From Anaerovorax odorimutans DSM 5092 (GTDB lineage: Bacteria > Bacillota > Clostridia > Peptostreptococcales > Anaerovoracaceae), in contig NZ_AUFC01000031.1 of the NCBI RefSeq assembly GCF_000426305.1, positions 1 through 33,854 of the forward strand: DNA of 33,854 bases, in the 5' to 3' direction. How positions within the stretch are numbered: the stretch's first letter is position 1; each line of letters opens with the position of its first letter. Positions 1-8,225 of the stretch are shown here, one piece after another. The notes beneath the pieces are model-generated. The model made no database searches. It was not told the origin of the DNA and saw only the letters and a list, made by a program, of their open reading frames with translations. Position numbers and translations under genes: made by a program.

Positions 1-334
1 TCAAAAGTGGACTTTCACCGCCATTTTGGCAAACCGAATAAATTTTTTCAAGCTTCCTTGCGAGGTTAGCTTTGCTATGCCTATTTTAACATTTTAGTAT
101 AGGTATATATATTGCTTTCTTGATTTTTACCCATAATATTCTTAAATTGTGTAGAAACGAACAGTTACAATCCCCATAGCAATTACATATAGCTCCGCGT
201 TTTCGTGCTATGGAATTATCCAACCCTGCCCCTCTAAGTTTGCTAAAATTCAGAGGCATTTTTTTGCGCAGAATCGGATAATTCTCTATTCATAATGGGA
301 AGTTTGAACTGTTATAAGCTTTAAACATTTCAAT
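1..334. other. Gene-free left edge of the window
   Basis: No coding frame with a plausible start or ribosome binding site is visible on either strand. The stretch contains an inverted repeat with perfect arms CCATAGCA (174-181) and TGCTATGG (206-213), and a terminator-like hairpin at 231-265 that is listed separately. The upstream neighbour lies outside the window, so what the repeat belongs to cannot be judged. Confidence 0.5.
231..265 (+). terminator. Intrinsic terminator-like hairpin, plus strand
   Basis: CCTCT (231-235) pairs with AGAGG (252-256). The stem continues inward as AGTTT against AAATT around a GCTA loop after one mismatch, and is followed by a run of seven T. Read on the minus strand there is no T-run, so this would stop plus-strand transcription entering from the left of the window. 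No plus-strand gene is visible before it. Confidence 0.5.
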
Positions 335-3300
335 TCAATCTTTTGATCTCTGTGAGTTCAAAAAAGCAATTATTGTTCCTATATCCCAAGGCGTGTCACT
401 TGAAACAGCTATTAACCGGTCGATATCTTTTAAGTGCCAGTAACACTTTGATAATATATTCTCATTATTTGAAGAATCATTAATAAGGGTAGTCAAAATT
501 TCTTTTGTACAATACTTATCAACTTGAATAAAATTACATATAACGTTGTCAAGTACTCCTCTAAGTCCAAAGCTGTCTTTATCTTTGAATCCTTCAGAGT
601 AGCATAACTTAAACAAATTGCAAATTAAATCACTCAACGAAATATCCTTTATTTCTCGAATAGCCAATGTAGTTTCTTCAATGTGATCCCCCTTGGGAAG
701 TAAGTCAGGTAATGCGTTAGCCGCTTTTGCAAGTTCATAATACTTTTGTAAAGCATATCTATTGTTATTTCTCAATAATTCGCGTAAAAAAAGTAACTGG
801 TTTTCTGATTCGCCATTTCTTTTAACCATGAGAGCAACGATCTTATCGTTCTCTTTCTTTATTTTACATATAAGATACTTTAGAAAGTCATCATCTATAG
901 AATCATCAACTAAATTACTAACAAATTTCTCCCCTTTAACTGTCACCAAATAGTCGACGGCACTATTTTTGTGCCATTTTGCTTCTTCAGAAGTGTTTTT
1001 AAAAAGGTCCACAGCAATATCAACACCATCTGGCAACTCTTCCTTTTCACAATAAAGAATGTGTGTTTGAGCTGCGAGTGGGTTTAGGTTTTTGTTTTTA
1101 ATATTGTAAAGAATTCTTCCTCTTAGTTCATTTTTGTCAGAAATGTTTTGCATAACAAAATTCAACGTTTCCGAATCGCCTGAGGAAGTAGATGATACAA
1201 ATACATACCATGGAAGCATAAGCATTTCAAGTAGCTTTTCATCACTTATGACAAAATTAAATCTGCTATGTAACAGTATAATGCGTCTTGCATAATAAAT
1301 CGTGGTATCATTTATTTCTTCAAAATTAACTTTCGATGTAATTTGTTGGAAATATGTTTCAAGATATTCTTGCTGCACTGCAGACACTGTAAAAGTCTCT
1401 CGATTTTCAAGCATACGACACATTTCGCAAATTTGAAAATCCTCCCAGTCAATGTCTTCCAAAAAATGTGCCACATCACACTTCTTGTTTCCATTATTAT
1501 AAAGTGCAATTAGAATGTTTTGCAAGTCTTCACGATTGTAAGGTACTTTTGAAAAATCATCTCCTTCTCCACACATAATATCATCACTTAAAAAATCTGC
1601 CAATTCATTTATCAGTAAAGCAAATTTAGGTTTCTCAAATAAACTATCAAAATACTTTTGATTACCTTCTCGTTGTATTCTTTCCCAATCTTCTACCTTG
1701 TCAATTTTGATATTAACGCCTTCTTTTTCAAGAACAGCTTGGTTGAGCTTATTAAACGTGGCAGAATCGTTCGAATGACGTCTCGCATACCATTTGTATG
1801 TTTCGGCATCTACTTCGTCATTAGAATAGCTTAAAATCAAAATATCCAATAATTGTTCTTCTACAATGTCTTCTATGGAGAACATCATTCTTTTAGTATC
1901 TATTTTAAGCTTTAGAATTTTGCTAAAAGCCACACTGAGTAAGCTATAATCACAAAATAATTGCTTAACTATTTTACTTTTTCCCCTATCATGCCTACTT
2001 GCAACACAAACAAAAATATCCACCAGATTATCCAAAAGGTTATGCCCCTGTTTGTTCATTTCAAATGCTTTTATTATAAGCTTTTCAAAAAATTCATTGC
2101 TTTTGTAAAATCGTTGAGATTTATTAGTGCACAGTAATGCTATGGACTGTAAAATATTATTCGGGTTCTGAAAAGATTTAATAGATGTTGAAAATTCCTT
2201 CCAAAAGCTGTAGTTTTCTTGTAATTTGTCATACTTATCAAAGATTTTCAAAAGATATTCAGAGTAGTCATCAGCAACATTTGCCCTATTGAATAGTCTG
2301 CACAGTGCCCCGACAACCTCAGGTCTTTCGTCATCTTTTAACAAATCAAATAACTCTGGAGTGAGAGCTGACAAATCCTGATTAAATAATTGCATCAAAG
2401 CTTTAACTGCTATAGAAATCATATAATCGGGTTGTTTGACGTTTAAGTATGGAATAATGGCGTTTTTGATTTCGGTTTCCATGCCGTAAAAATTATCAAA
2501 GTAACGCAGAATACTTATTGATCCAAGAGAAGAAGTATCGTTTATCGGCTTGCTTATTGATTCAAGCAAAAACGCAAGTGCAGATTTGCTGTGAAAGAAT
2601 TTGGCAAGTCTTTCTTCCTCATGAAGTGCATAGATCGGAATATTTTTTTCAAAAGAATCCCGCATTAAGTGTACAAATATTTTATCTCGGTCTTCTGCTA
2701 CAATTCTATCCGATTCAAATTTATAGATTGTTTCAGGTGAATTGTCGGTCAACCATCTAATTAGGCTATCGTCTTTTCGCATAGATAATAAAAAAGATAC
2801 AACATTTGCCCATGATGGGCGAAATAATTTTTTATCTTTATCATAAGTTATTATTTCTAATAGCTTATCAAAAGAAATGTCAGCCAAGTAGTCCGCAACA
2901 AAATACTCGCGAAAAATATTATGATCAAATTCCCAAGCCAAGGAATGTTCTAATTCTTTAGAAACAATTAATCCAGTTTTATTGAAAAGATCTCTTATGT
3001 TAGACGAAAAATATTGTGTGTAATCTTTATTGGTTATAGCAAATATGTGTAGAGATTGCATTAAAAAGCTTAATTCTTTTAACTTTGAACGCAATTCAAA
3101 TTCATTTGCCATAAGTGTTTCCTTGTACGCGCAAGGATATTTTTTGTCACCCATTTTAAATCTATACGAAATCATTATATCTAATAACAGCTCACGCTTA
3201 GGTAACGAATTTGTTCCTTTATATATCCGAATAATATCAAAAAGATAAAATGGCGTCTGAGCCAAGGACAAACAGCCTGTATCCTTCAAACATTTAAAGA

Positions 3301-4675
3301 AATCTATTGTATTTTCAATGCCTTTATCTATTGCAATTGTAGAAATTTGCTCTGCGGTTAGCGGTAATATCTTGTATTCGGCAAACTTGTTATCTATACT
3401 AACTCTGAAATTTGTTCTTGCAGATAAGATGATTTTTGCTTCTGGATTCCCGTATGTAGCCGAGCCAAGTTCCTTTATCAGCTCCGCTATTTTCTCCCCA
3501 TCCATCTCATCCAGACCGTCCATTATTAAAAATGGAGTTTTTCTATCAATGGTGTTATATTGAACAAATTTTACATGTTTGATAACATCTGAATAGTCAG
3601 TATTTCTTAAATTCACCCATATTGGAAAATATTCAACATCATTTTCATATCTCCAATAGATATTAGCTAATTCAAATGACTTTCCTATTCCTGCATCACC
3701 GAGCAAAAGTATTAAGTTCTGTTTTTCGATAACCTCATCAATATCTTCTCCAATGAATTCGTACCAAAATGAGTTTTCATCATTCCTTTTGTTAGAGCTA
3801 CTCATTCTTTTTAAGCTACGTGTTATTTTTGTTTCACTTTTATCCGGTTTGCTGAGAGGTATATGATCTGACACCTCATTTGCTTTTGCAGGGAATAAGA
3901 GGTTTGCAATAAAATTAGTAGTCCCCCAAACATAACGATAAGCAAAATTGATTCTCCCATCTGCAATATCGAGCAGTAAAAATTCATTACTGCAGCCTTT
4001 TTCTTGTTTAAAAAGCGTTCCGACCGAATGTATGTCAGTATCGTTATTTAAAAAATCGGGCACTTTTACATTGCCGTGTTGATGACCATAGAAAATAAAG
4101 TTTGAATGAGTTGCAATCAACTCATTTTCATTTATTATACTTCTGTCAGCGCCTTCTTGTTGGCAAGGAGGGTGGTGCATAAATATAATGTTTTTCCCTG
4201 AATTCATTTTGGATTTCAATGCTTCAACATCAATCTTGCCGTCTAAATCATGGTTTCGTGTCAATGTAGAATCCACTAAAACTAAATTGACTCCAGCTTC
4301 TTCAATTGAAAATACAGATGATTCCCTAGTAAAAATAAATTCTTTTTTATAGCTATGTCTTTGGCAAAAACTATTAAAAGCAGAAAGTTCAAAACTGTGT
4401 TTTTCAATTTCATGATTGCCAGGAATAAATAGAATTTTGATATTGGTAAAAGCTACTTTTAGCCTATTAATAAATTTATCAGCTTCAGAAAACTTAATAT
4501 CATTATTGCCAACGCCACCTCGATTGATAGTATCTCCCAATAAAATTACAATTAGATCATCGTTTTCTAACAGCTTTCTATTAACTCTATTTGCCATGCT
4601 ATCTATAATTTTATTGATGAAATCCCAGTTATTGTTTTCATCAATATGCAAATCAGATATAATCAACAACTTCAT
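335..4675 (-). CDS. Metallophosphoesterase-STAND (NACHT-like) NTPase fusion, putative antiphage protein
   Basis: The 1446-residue protein fuses two readable parts. Residues 1-250 are a calcineurin-like metallophosphoesterase with every motif present: DLH (8-10), GDTINRGG (47-54), GNHE (86-89), HH (167-168) and GHQH (197-200). Residues 315-450 are a P-loop NTPase of the STAND/NACHT kind, with Walker A GDAGIGKS (326-333), Walker B FLIMDGLDEMDG (382-393) and an ILSART sensor strand (416-421). The remaining 950 residues are helical and repeat-like, as expected for a HEAT/TPR-type sensor. STAND proteins with an N-terminal effector are known phage sensors; here the effector would be a phosphodiesterase or nuclease. 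The start is the second in-frame ATG, because AAGGAGA lies 8 nt before it; an earlier ATG 11 codons upstream has no such site. Function is inferred from architecture. I do not recognise a named system with this exact arrangement. Confidence 0.85.
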   Translation of the reverse strand: MKLLIISDLHIDENNNWDFINKIIDSMANRVNRKLLENDDLIVILLGDTINRGGVGNNDIKFSEADKFINRLKVAFTNIKILFIPGNHEIEKHSFELSAFNSFCQRHSYKKEFIFTRESSVFSIEEAGVNLVLVDSTLTRNHDLDGKIDVEALKSKMNSGKNIIFMHHPPCQQEGADRSIINENELIATHSNFIFYGHQHGNVKVPDFLNNDTDIHSVGTLFKQEKGCSNEFLLLDIADGRINFAYRYVWGTTNFIANLLFPAKANEVSDHIPLSKPDKSETKITRSLKRMSSSNKRNDENSFWYEFIGEDIDEVIEKQNLILLLGDAGIGKSFELANIYWRYENDVEYFPIWVNLRNTDYSDVIKHVKFVQYNTIDRKTPFLIMDGLDEMDGEKIAELIKELGSATYGNPEAKIILSARTNFRVSIDNKFAEYKILPLTAEQISTIAIDKGIENTIDFFKCLKDTGCLSLAQTPFYLFDIIRIYKGTNSLPKRELLLDIMISYRFKMGDKKYPCAYKETLMANEFELRSKLKELSFLMQSLHIFAITNKDYTQYFSSNIRDLFNKTGLIVSKELEHSLAWEFDHNIFREYFVADYLADISFDKLLEIITYDKDKKLFRPSWANVVSFLLSMRKDDSLIRWLTDNSPETIYKFESDRIVAEDRDKIFVHLMRDSFEKNIPIYALHEEERLAKFFHSKSALAFLLESISKPINDTSSLGSISILRYFDNFYGMETEIKNAIIPYLNVKQPDYMISIAVKALMQLFNQDLSALTPELFDLLKDDERPEVVGALCRLFNRANVADDYSEYLLKIFDKYDKLQENYSFWKEFSTSIKSFQNPNNILQSIALLCTNKSQRFYKSNEFFEKLIIKAFEMNKQGHNLLDNLVDIFVCVASRHDRGKSKIVKQLFCDYSLLSVAFSKILKLKIDTKRMMFSIEDIVEEQLLDILILSYSNDEVDAETYKWYARRHSNDSATFNKLNQAVLEKEGVNIKIDKVEDWERIQREGNQKYFDSLFEKPKFALLINELADFLSDDIMCGEGDDFSKVPYNREDLQNILIALYNNGNKKCDVAHFLEDIDWEDFQICEMCRMLENRETFTVSAVQQEYLETYFQQITSKVNFEEINDTTIYYARRIILLHSRFNFVISDEKLLEMLMLPWYVFVSSTSSGDSETLNFVMQNISDKNELRGRILYNIKNKNLNPLAAQTHILYCEKEELPDGVDIAVDLFKNTSEEAKWHKNSAVDYLVTVKGEKFVSNLVDDSIDDDFLKYLICKIKKENDKIVALMVKRNGESENQLLFLRELLRNNNRYALQKYYELAKAANALPDLLPKGDHIEETTLAIREIKDISLSDLICNLFKLCYSEGFKDKDSFGLRGVLDNVICNFIQVDKYCTKEILTTLINDSSNNENILSKCYWHLKDIDRLIAVSSDTPWDIGTIIAFLNSQRSKD

Positions 4676-4747
4676 ACTATTTCTCCTTAAATCTTCATAG
4701 CATTTCAATAAAAAAATTCCCCATTATTACTACAACCTGTAACTTTA

Positions 4748-4777
4748 ATTATACAACAAATTTTGTTGTATTTCCAA
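4748..4777 (-). promoter_or_regulatory. Promoter of the STAND gene with a palindromic operator in its spacer
   Basis: Read on the minus strand, TTGGAA (4772-4777) and TATAAT (4748-4753) are separated by 18 nt, about 65 nt upstream of the start codon at 4675. The spacer and the edge of -10 form a perfect 21-nt palindrome at 4751-4771 (arms ATACAACAAA and TTTGTTGTAT around one T). A repressor bound there would block RNA polymerase directly. No regulator gene is adjacent, so the binding protein is unknown. Confidence 0.6.
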
Positions 4778-4815
4778 TATATAGTATATAATTAAACTAT
4801 ATTTTACTTCACCTC

Positions 4816-4998
4816 TTAGCTCATCAGCCTACCTCTACCAACTCCTATAATAAACTTTTTATCAAGTATTCCTTTAAGAAGAAAACAATCTTTAATGCAA
4901 TAAATAGGAATACCGCTCTTTTCATTGAATTTTTCCATACCTTCCAAACTGCTTTCATAACCTAATAAATCCTCAGCATATAATAATATCGTAAGCGC
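4816..4998 (-). pseudogene. C-terminal fragment of an unrecognised gene
   Basis: A 60-codon frame without a usable start ends at TAA (4816-4818). Its composition is protein-like, including the stretches LLGYESSLEGMEKF and IPIYCIKDCFLLKG. A stop codon at 4999-5001 closes it upstream and no ribosome binding site precedes it. I read it as the 3' end of a deleted gene; the family is not recognised. It separates the STAND gene from the HEPN/ATPase operon. Confidence 0.4.
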
Positions 4999-5447
4999 TT
5001 AAAAACCCGGTGCCTTGTATTTGGTTAATCCATATGTAATAATAATTTTCATAATAAGTTGTGTTTAAACTTTTTCAAGTTTTTACACTTAAATTGAGAG
5101 GTTATGCAAATGGACAAAATAAATAATTTGCACTTATTCTAAATTTCATAGTTTAATGATTTTTATAAAAGAATTTATCTAAGCTTCATAGATTGTACAA
5201 AAAAGTACTAAATTCTATCATCAAATTTATGATAAAGTACGACTAAATGAAAAAAGTACTAAACCCCCACTTCCCTTACAAATACTCTATCGTAAAGATA
5301 TTTGAGTTTAGTAGTAAAACTTTCTGTTATACTGCAAATTTTTATTTTCCAAACTATCCATATGTCATTTTGCCATCACCTTATTTCCATATTTCTATTT
5401 TTATGACTCAATCTAAAAATAAGGTATTGCCAAATTAGATACACTTT
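4999..5447. other. AT-rich intergenic stretch with a GTAC-centred repeat
   Basis: No supported gene. A 14-nt direct repeat AAAAAAGTACTAAA occurs at 5199-5212 and 5250-5263, with a related AAAGTACGACTAAA between them (5234-5247). The role is unknown. Short frames on either strand here lack ribosome binding sites. Confidence 0.4.
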
Positions 5448-7079
5448 TTATCCAACAATATACTCTAACAAAGCGTGCATAGATAAATTTAATATGTTTC
5501 TTGCTCTAACCGGACCAATCAAACGTGCCCTTTGTAAATCATCTTCTGATGCATCTAAAATATCATATAACTTGCAAAATCCTTCTTTTTTTATCTCTAC
5601 TTTTTGATATTCATATATATCTAAAATATCAACATTTTTTTCTAATAAAGTTTGTAAATCTATTGCAGTTTCATCCAATTTTATATTATTTCTTATGCTT
5701 TCCAAATCCTTAAAAGCAATTGAATTGGCTCCGAACTCGGTAACAACTTTAATTGATAAACCACTTCTTAATTTATTTATATATGCAGCCAAATCAGACT
5801 CTGATCCGCTCGTTGCTACAATCCCCATGTTTATTTGATATCTATTATAAACTGCCCCCCTTATTTTATAACCTTCTGTATGTAACATTACGATTCCTGA
5901 GTACTCCAAAATGCTTATTGCTTTTTTTACTAATTCTGGTGCATCCTTATGTACAATAAAATATATTGTTTGCTTTCCATAATCTTCTTCATTTTCAGAT
6001 CTATTATTCTTCTTGTATGTTTCTGTTAAAACCTTATCTTCAATAAAATTTCTTCCCCAATCAATTATTTCTTTATATTCAGCAAATTTTCCTCCCAGTT
6101 TTGTGTATTCATTCCACATTTGGTTTCGATAAAAATCTTTTATGGTGGCATTAATATTTGCTTTTTTAAATGAAGTTAGTTTTTCACTTGCTTCATAAAT
6201 GCTTTTTAATAAAATACGTGGATTTCCTGTTGATGCATAAATCAAAGAATTTAGCAATTCTCCTTGCTGGATTAGAATATTATAACTTCTTTGATTAATT
6301 TGTCTCTCGATAATATCTCTCATCTTTTCAACATAATCTTCTGCTAATATATCTTTTTCCACCCTTTTAACAATTGAATCATGAAAAACCTCAAATGTAC
6401 CATACGAGGTTATTCCTGGATATACTGCAGCTTTACAGCATATTTTTGACGCGCGTAAATCCCTAAATAATGTAAAAAACTCTCTTTGCTGTTTTGGAAG
6501 AAAATTATGGCATGCTTCATCAAATAAAAATATTATGTGCCTTAATTGCAAATTTTCACAAACTGTATTTACTAATTCTTTGAAATAATCTATATCCTCT
6601 ACAAATGGTGTTGATTCATTCTCAACCTCATTTACACCTTTCCATGATTTCTCCAGTTCTTTTATTAAATTATTTATTTTTATTGCTAACTTATCTGTTT
6701 CTTCGTTATCCACTCCAATAAGTAGCGAAAAAATATTTTTTGTTTTTAATAACCCCATTTTTTTCAATTGCCCTTGAAATGCAAATAAAATTTTTGATAA
6801 CATCCATTTCTTAAAAAGTTCATCCTTATTACCAACTAACGCTGCAGATGAAAAGCTAACGAAGATTGGCAAAATACGATTAGTTTCAAATTCATTTATT
6901 AGCTCTTTCTCAGCCATCCTTAATAACATCGTTTTTCCAGTTCCACGGCTTCCTATTAATAATCCTGCGGCATTGCTCTTCAAAAAATCAATATTCTCTC
7001 TATCCAGTTTTGTATCAACATATATTTCAGCTATCTCATCTAAAGTTAAATCTTCTGTTCTTAATGTAAAGTTCTCCAT
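5448..7079 (-). CDS. ORC/Cdc6-like AAA ATPase with C-terminal helix-hairpin-helix, second gene of a HEPN/ATPase pair
   Basis: This 543-residue P-loop ATPase has Walker A GSRGTGKT (43-50), Walker B IIFLFDEA (182-189) and a sensor-like strand AAVYPG (217-222). A winged-helix-like middle follows. The last 40 residues contain a helix-hairpin-helix pattern (ARLIGPVRARNIL), suggesting contact with nucleic acid. The layout fits the bacterial ORC-CDC6-type AAA family found in defence islands. The start is the ATG that overlaps the TAA of the upstream gene (TAATG), with AAGGAG 10 nt before it inside that gene. A GTG four codons earlier abuts the ribosome binding site and is unlikely. The one-base overlap implies translational coupling, so the two proteins probably act as a complex. 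The function in defence is inferred, not shown. Confidence 0.8.
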   Translation of the reverse strand: MENFTLRTEDLTLDEIAEIYVDTKLDRENIDFLKSNAAGLLIGSRGTGKTMLLRMAEKELINEFETNRILPIFVSFSSAALVGNKDELFKKWMLSKILFAFQGQLKKMGLLKTKNIFSLLIGVDNEETDKLAIKINNLIKELEKSWKGVNEVENESTPFVEDIDYFKELVNTVCENLQLRHIIFLFDEACHNFLPKQQREFFTLFRDLRASKICCKAAVYPGITSYGTFEVFHDSIVKRVEKDILAEDYVEKMRDIIERQINQRSYNILIQQGELLNSLIYASTGNPRILLKSIYEASEKLTSFKKANINATIKDFYRNQMWNEYTKLGGKFAEYKEIIDWGRNFIEDKVLTETYKKNNRSENEEDYGKQTIYFIVHKDAPELVKKAISILEYSGIVMLHTEGYKIRGAVYNRYQINMGIVATSGSESDLAAYINKLRSGLSIKVVTEFGANSIAFKDLESIRNNIKLDETAIDLQTLLEKNVDILDIYEYQKVEIKKEGFCKLYDILDASEDDLQRARLIGPVRARNILNLSMHALLEYIVG

Positions 7080-7780
7080 TATTTCCAACACTCCTTTATC
7101 TTTTCCAAAGTATCTGTTAATTGCAGCTTTTTTAAATTTTCTTCTATTTCTGCCCTATATGTTTCATCAATATTTAATTGTACTCTGCTATATCTTATCA
7201 ACAACAATGCGATAATGACATTTGTGATTTTCTGTAGCATGTCCAAATATTTTTCAAACGTTTGCTTATCATATTTTATACTTTGATGTTTTACGGTATG
7301 CATATATTCATATTTGCCATGCACAAATTGGGAACAATTCCTATATATTTCTCTACAACGTTCAAATAGCAAATCGAACTTATCGTTACTAAACATGGAA
7401 AGGTATCTTTCACTCAACACTCCCGTTTCTTTATTTTCTAATACCGACCATTGAACATCATATGCATCTTGTTTCCAAAAAAGATATTCGTAGTTATGAT
7501 CAAGAAAAAAAATATACGCTAATGATAATTCTATGCCGCTTCTCAAACTAATATAGGCATTTCTATATAAGGCCTGTAGCCCTGAATATAGACTAGATAT
7601 CAAATCATGTATTATTTCTTTCAATATAGCTTGTGGTTCACTATTAATATCGGATGCAATACTTTCTATAATTTCTATATTGAATGAAATTTCATTTAAC
7701 TTGTTAGCGTTCTCTATCAACGCATTAGATATATTTTCATCTAATTCATTTTTAAATTGTTCTATCAAAGTATCTATCAT
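7079..7780 (-). CDS. HEPN-like protein, putative RNase effector, first gene of the pair
   Basis: The protein has 233 mostly helical residues. The key feature is R147-N148 followed by H154 in the segment YRNCSQFVHG, which fits the HEPN ribonuclease signature (Arg, a polar residue, then His 4-6 residues further). The segment RSGIELSLAYIFFL (80-93) resembles helical domains of uncharacterised DUF5677-like proteins. No signal peptide or clear membrane span is seen. The ATG is preceded by AAGGAG with about 8 nt spacing; a TTG one codon earlier is also possible. The stop overlaps the start of the AAA ATPase. HEPN proteins paired with an ATPase or nucleotidyltransferase often form toxin or abortive-infection modules, with HEPN cleaving RNA. 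I infer the same here; the family assignment rests on one short motif. Confidence 0.65.
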   Translation of the reverse strand: MIDTLIEQFKNELDENISNALIENANKLNEISFNIEIIESIASDINSEPQAILKEIIHDLISSLYSGLQALYRNAYISLRSGIELSLAYIFFLDHNYEYLFWKQDAYDVQWSVLENKETGVLSERYLSMFSNDKFDLLFERCREIYRNCSQFVHGKYEYMHTVKHQSIKYDKQTFEKYLDMLQKITNVIIALLLIRYSRVQLNIDETYRAEIEENLKKLQLTDTLEKIKECWK

Positions 7781-8040
7781 CAACTACTCTCCTTATATTT
7801 ATAATTATTTATTCAACTATTCGCACTAACTTTTTCCCCTAAAGTCACAGCCATATATCTTTTCTCTGTTTGATAAAATATTATTCGTTCTTTCTTATTA
7901 AGTGGTTAATATACCTTTTAACCATTATTCATACAACTTGAGTATAATATATATCTCTTTAGCTTCCCATTGGTACTATATAAGTACAAGAATCTAATCC
8001 ATGTACAAGGTTAGAAACTTGTGCTTATTTTTATTATAAT
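7781..8040. other. Intergenic region between the HEPN gene and the IS110 element
   Basis: No gene is seen. It must contain the promoter of the HEPN/ATPase operon (minus strand), but no box pair there is convincing. Near the right edge a small hairpin ACAAG/CTTGT (about 8003-8020) is followed by a T-rich tract. The left end of the IS110 element probably lies between about 7970 and 8040; IS110 elements lack terminal inverted repeats, so the boundary cannot be set by eye. Confidence 0.35.
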
Positions 8041-8200
8041 AAGTGGATGAAATGGTCTGACGTAACTTCCCATGGATTTCGCATCCGAGCAATAATCCGT
8101 CAGCCATCCTCTTGTTATAAGCATTCGATTTAGCAGGTTGAAACTTTTAAGCTTTCGTGTAACTAACCAATGTGAGTGTTAATAAGCAAGGATGGTCGCC
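8041..8200 (+). ncRNA. Candidate IS110 bridge RNA
   Basis: The 160 nt before the transposase are non-coding but strongly self-complementary. GGATG (8045-8049) pairs with CATCC (8082-8086) to form a 5' stem-loop. CCATCC (8104-8109) pairs with GGATGG (8190-8195) and can be extended inward by CTTGTTAT with ATAAGCAAG, enclosing a large loop region of about 80 nt. CTGACG (8057-8062) can also pair with CGTCAG (8098-8103). In IS110 elements the bridge RNA encoded here has a 5' hairpin followed by loops that match target and donor DNA. I cannot identify the guide segments without knowing the empty site. Confidence 0.55.
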
Positions 8201-8225
8201 TATATAAATATAAAGGAGGTTCACT

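Noticed and set aside
4416-4700. Plus-strand frame of 94 codons
   Set aside because: It is the complement of the metallophosphoesterase domain; its hydrophobic look arises from AT-rich antisense sequence.
5199-5263. Replication iterons
   Set aside because: There are too few units and no replication initiator gene nearby; the ORC/Cdc6-like ATPase at 5.4-7.1 kb belongs to a defence-type family and is not evidence of an origin.
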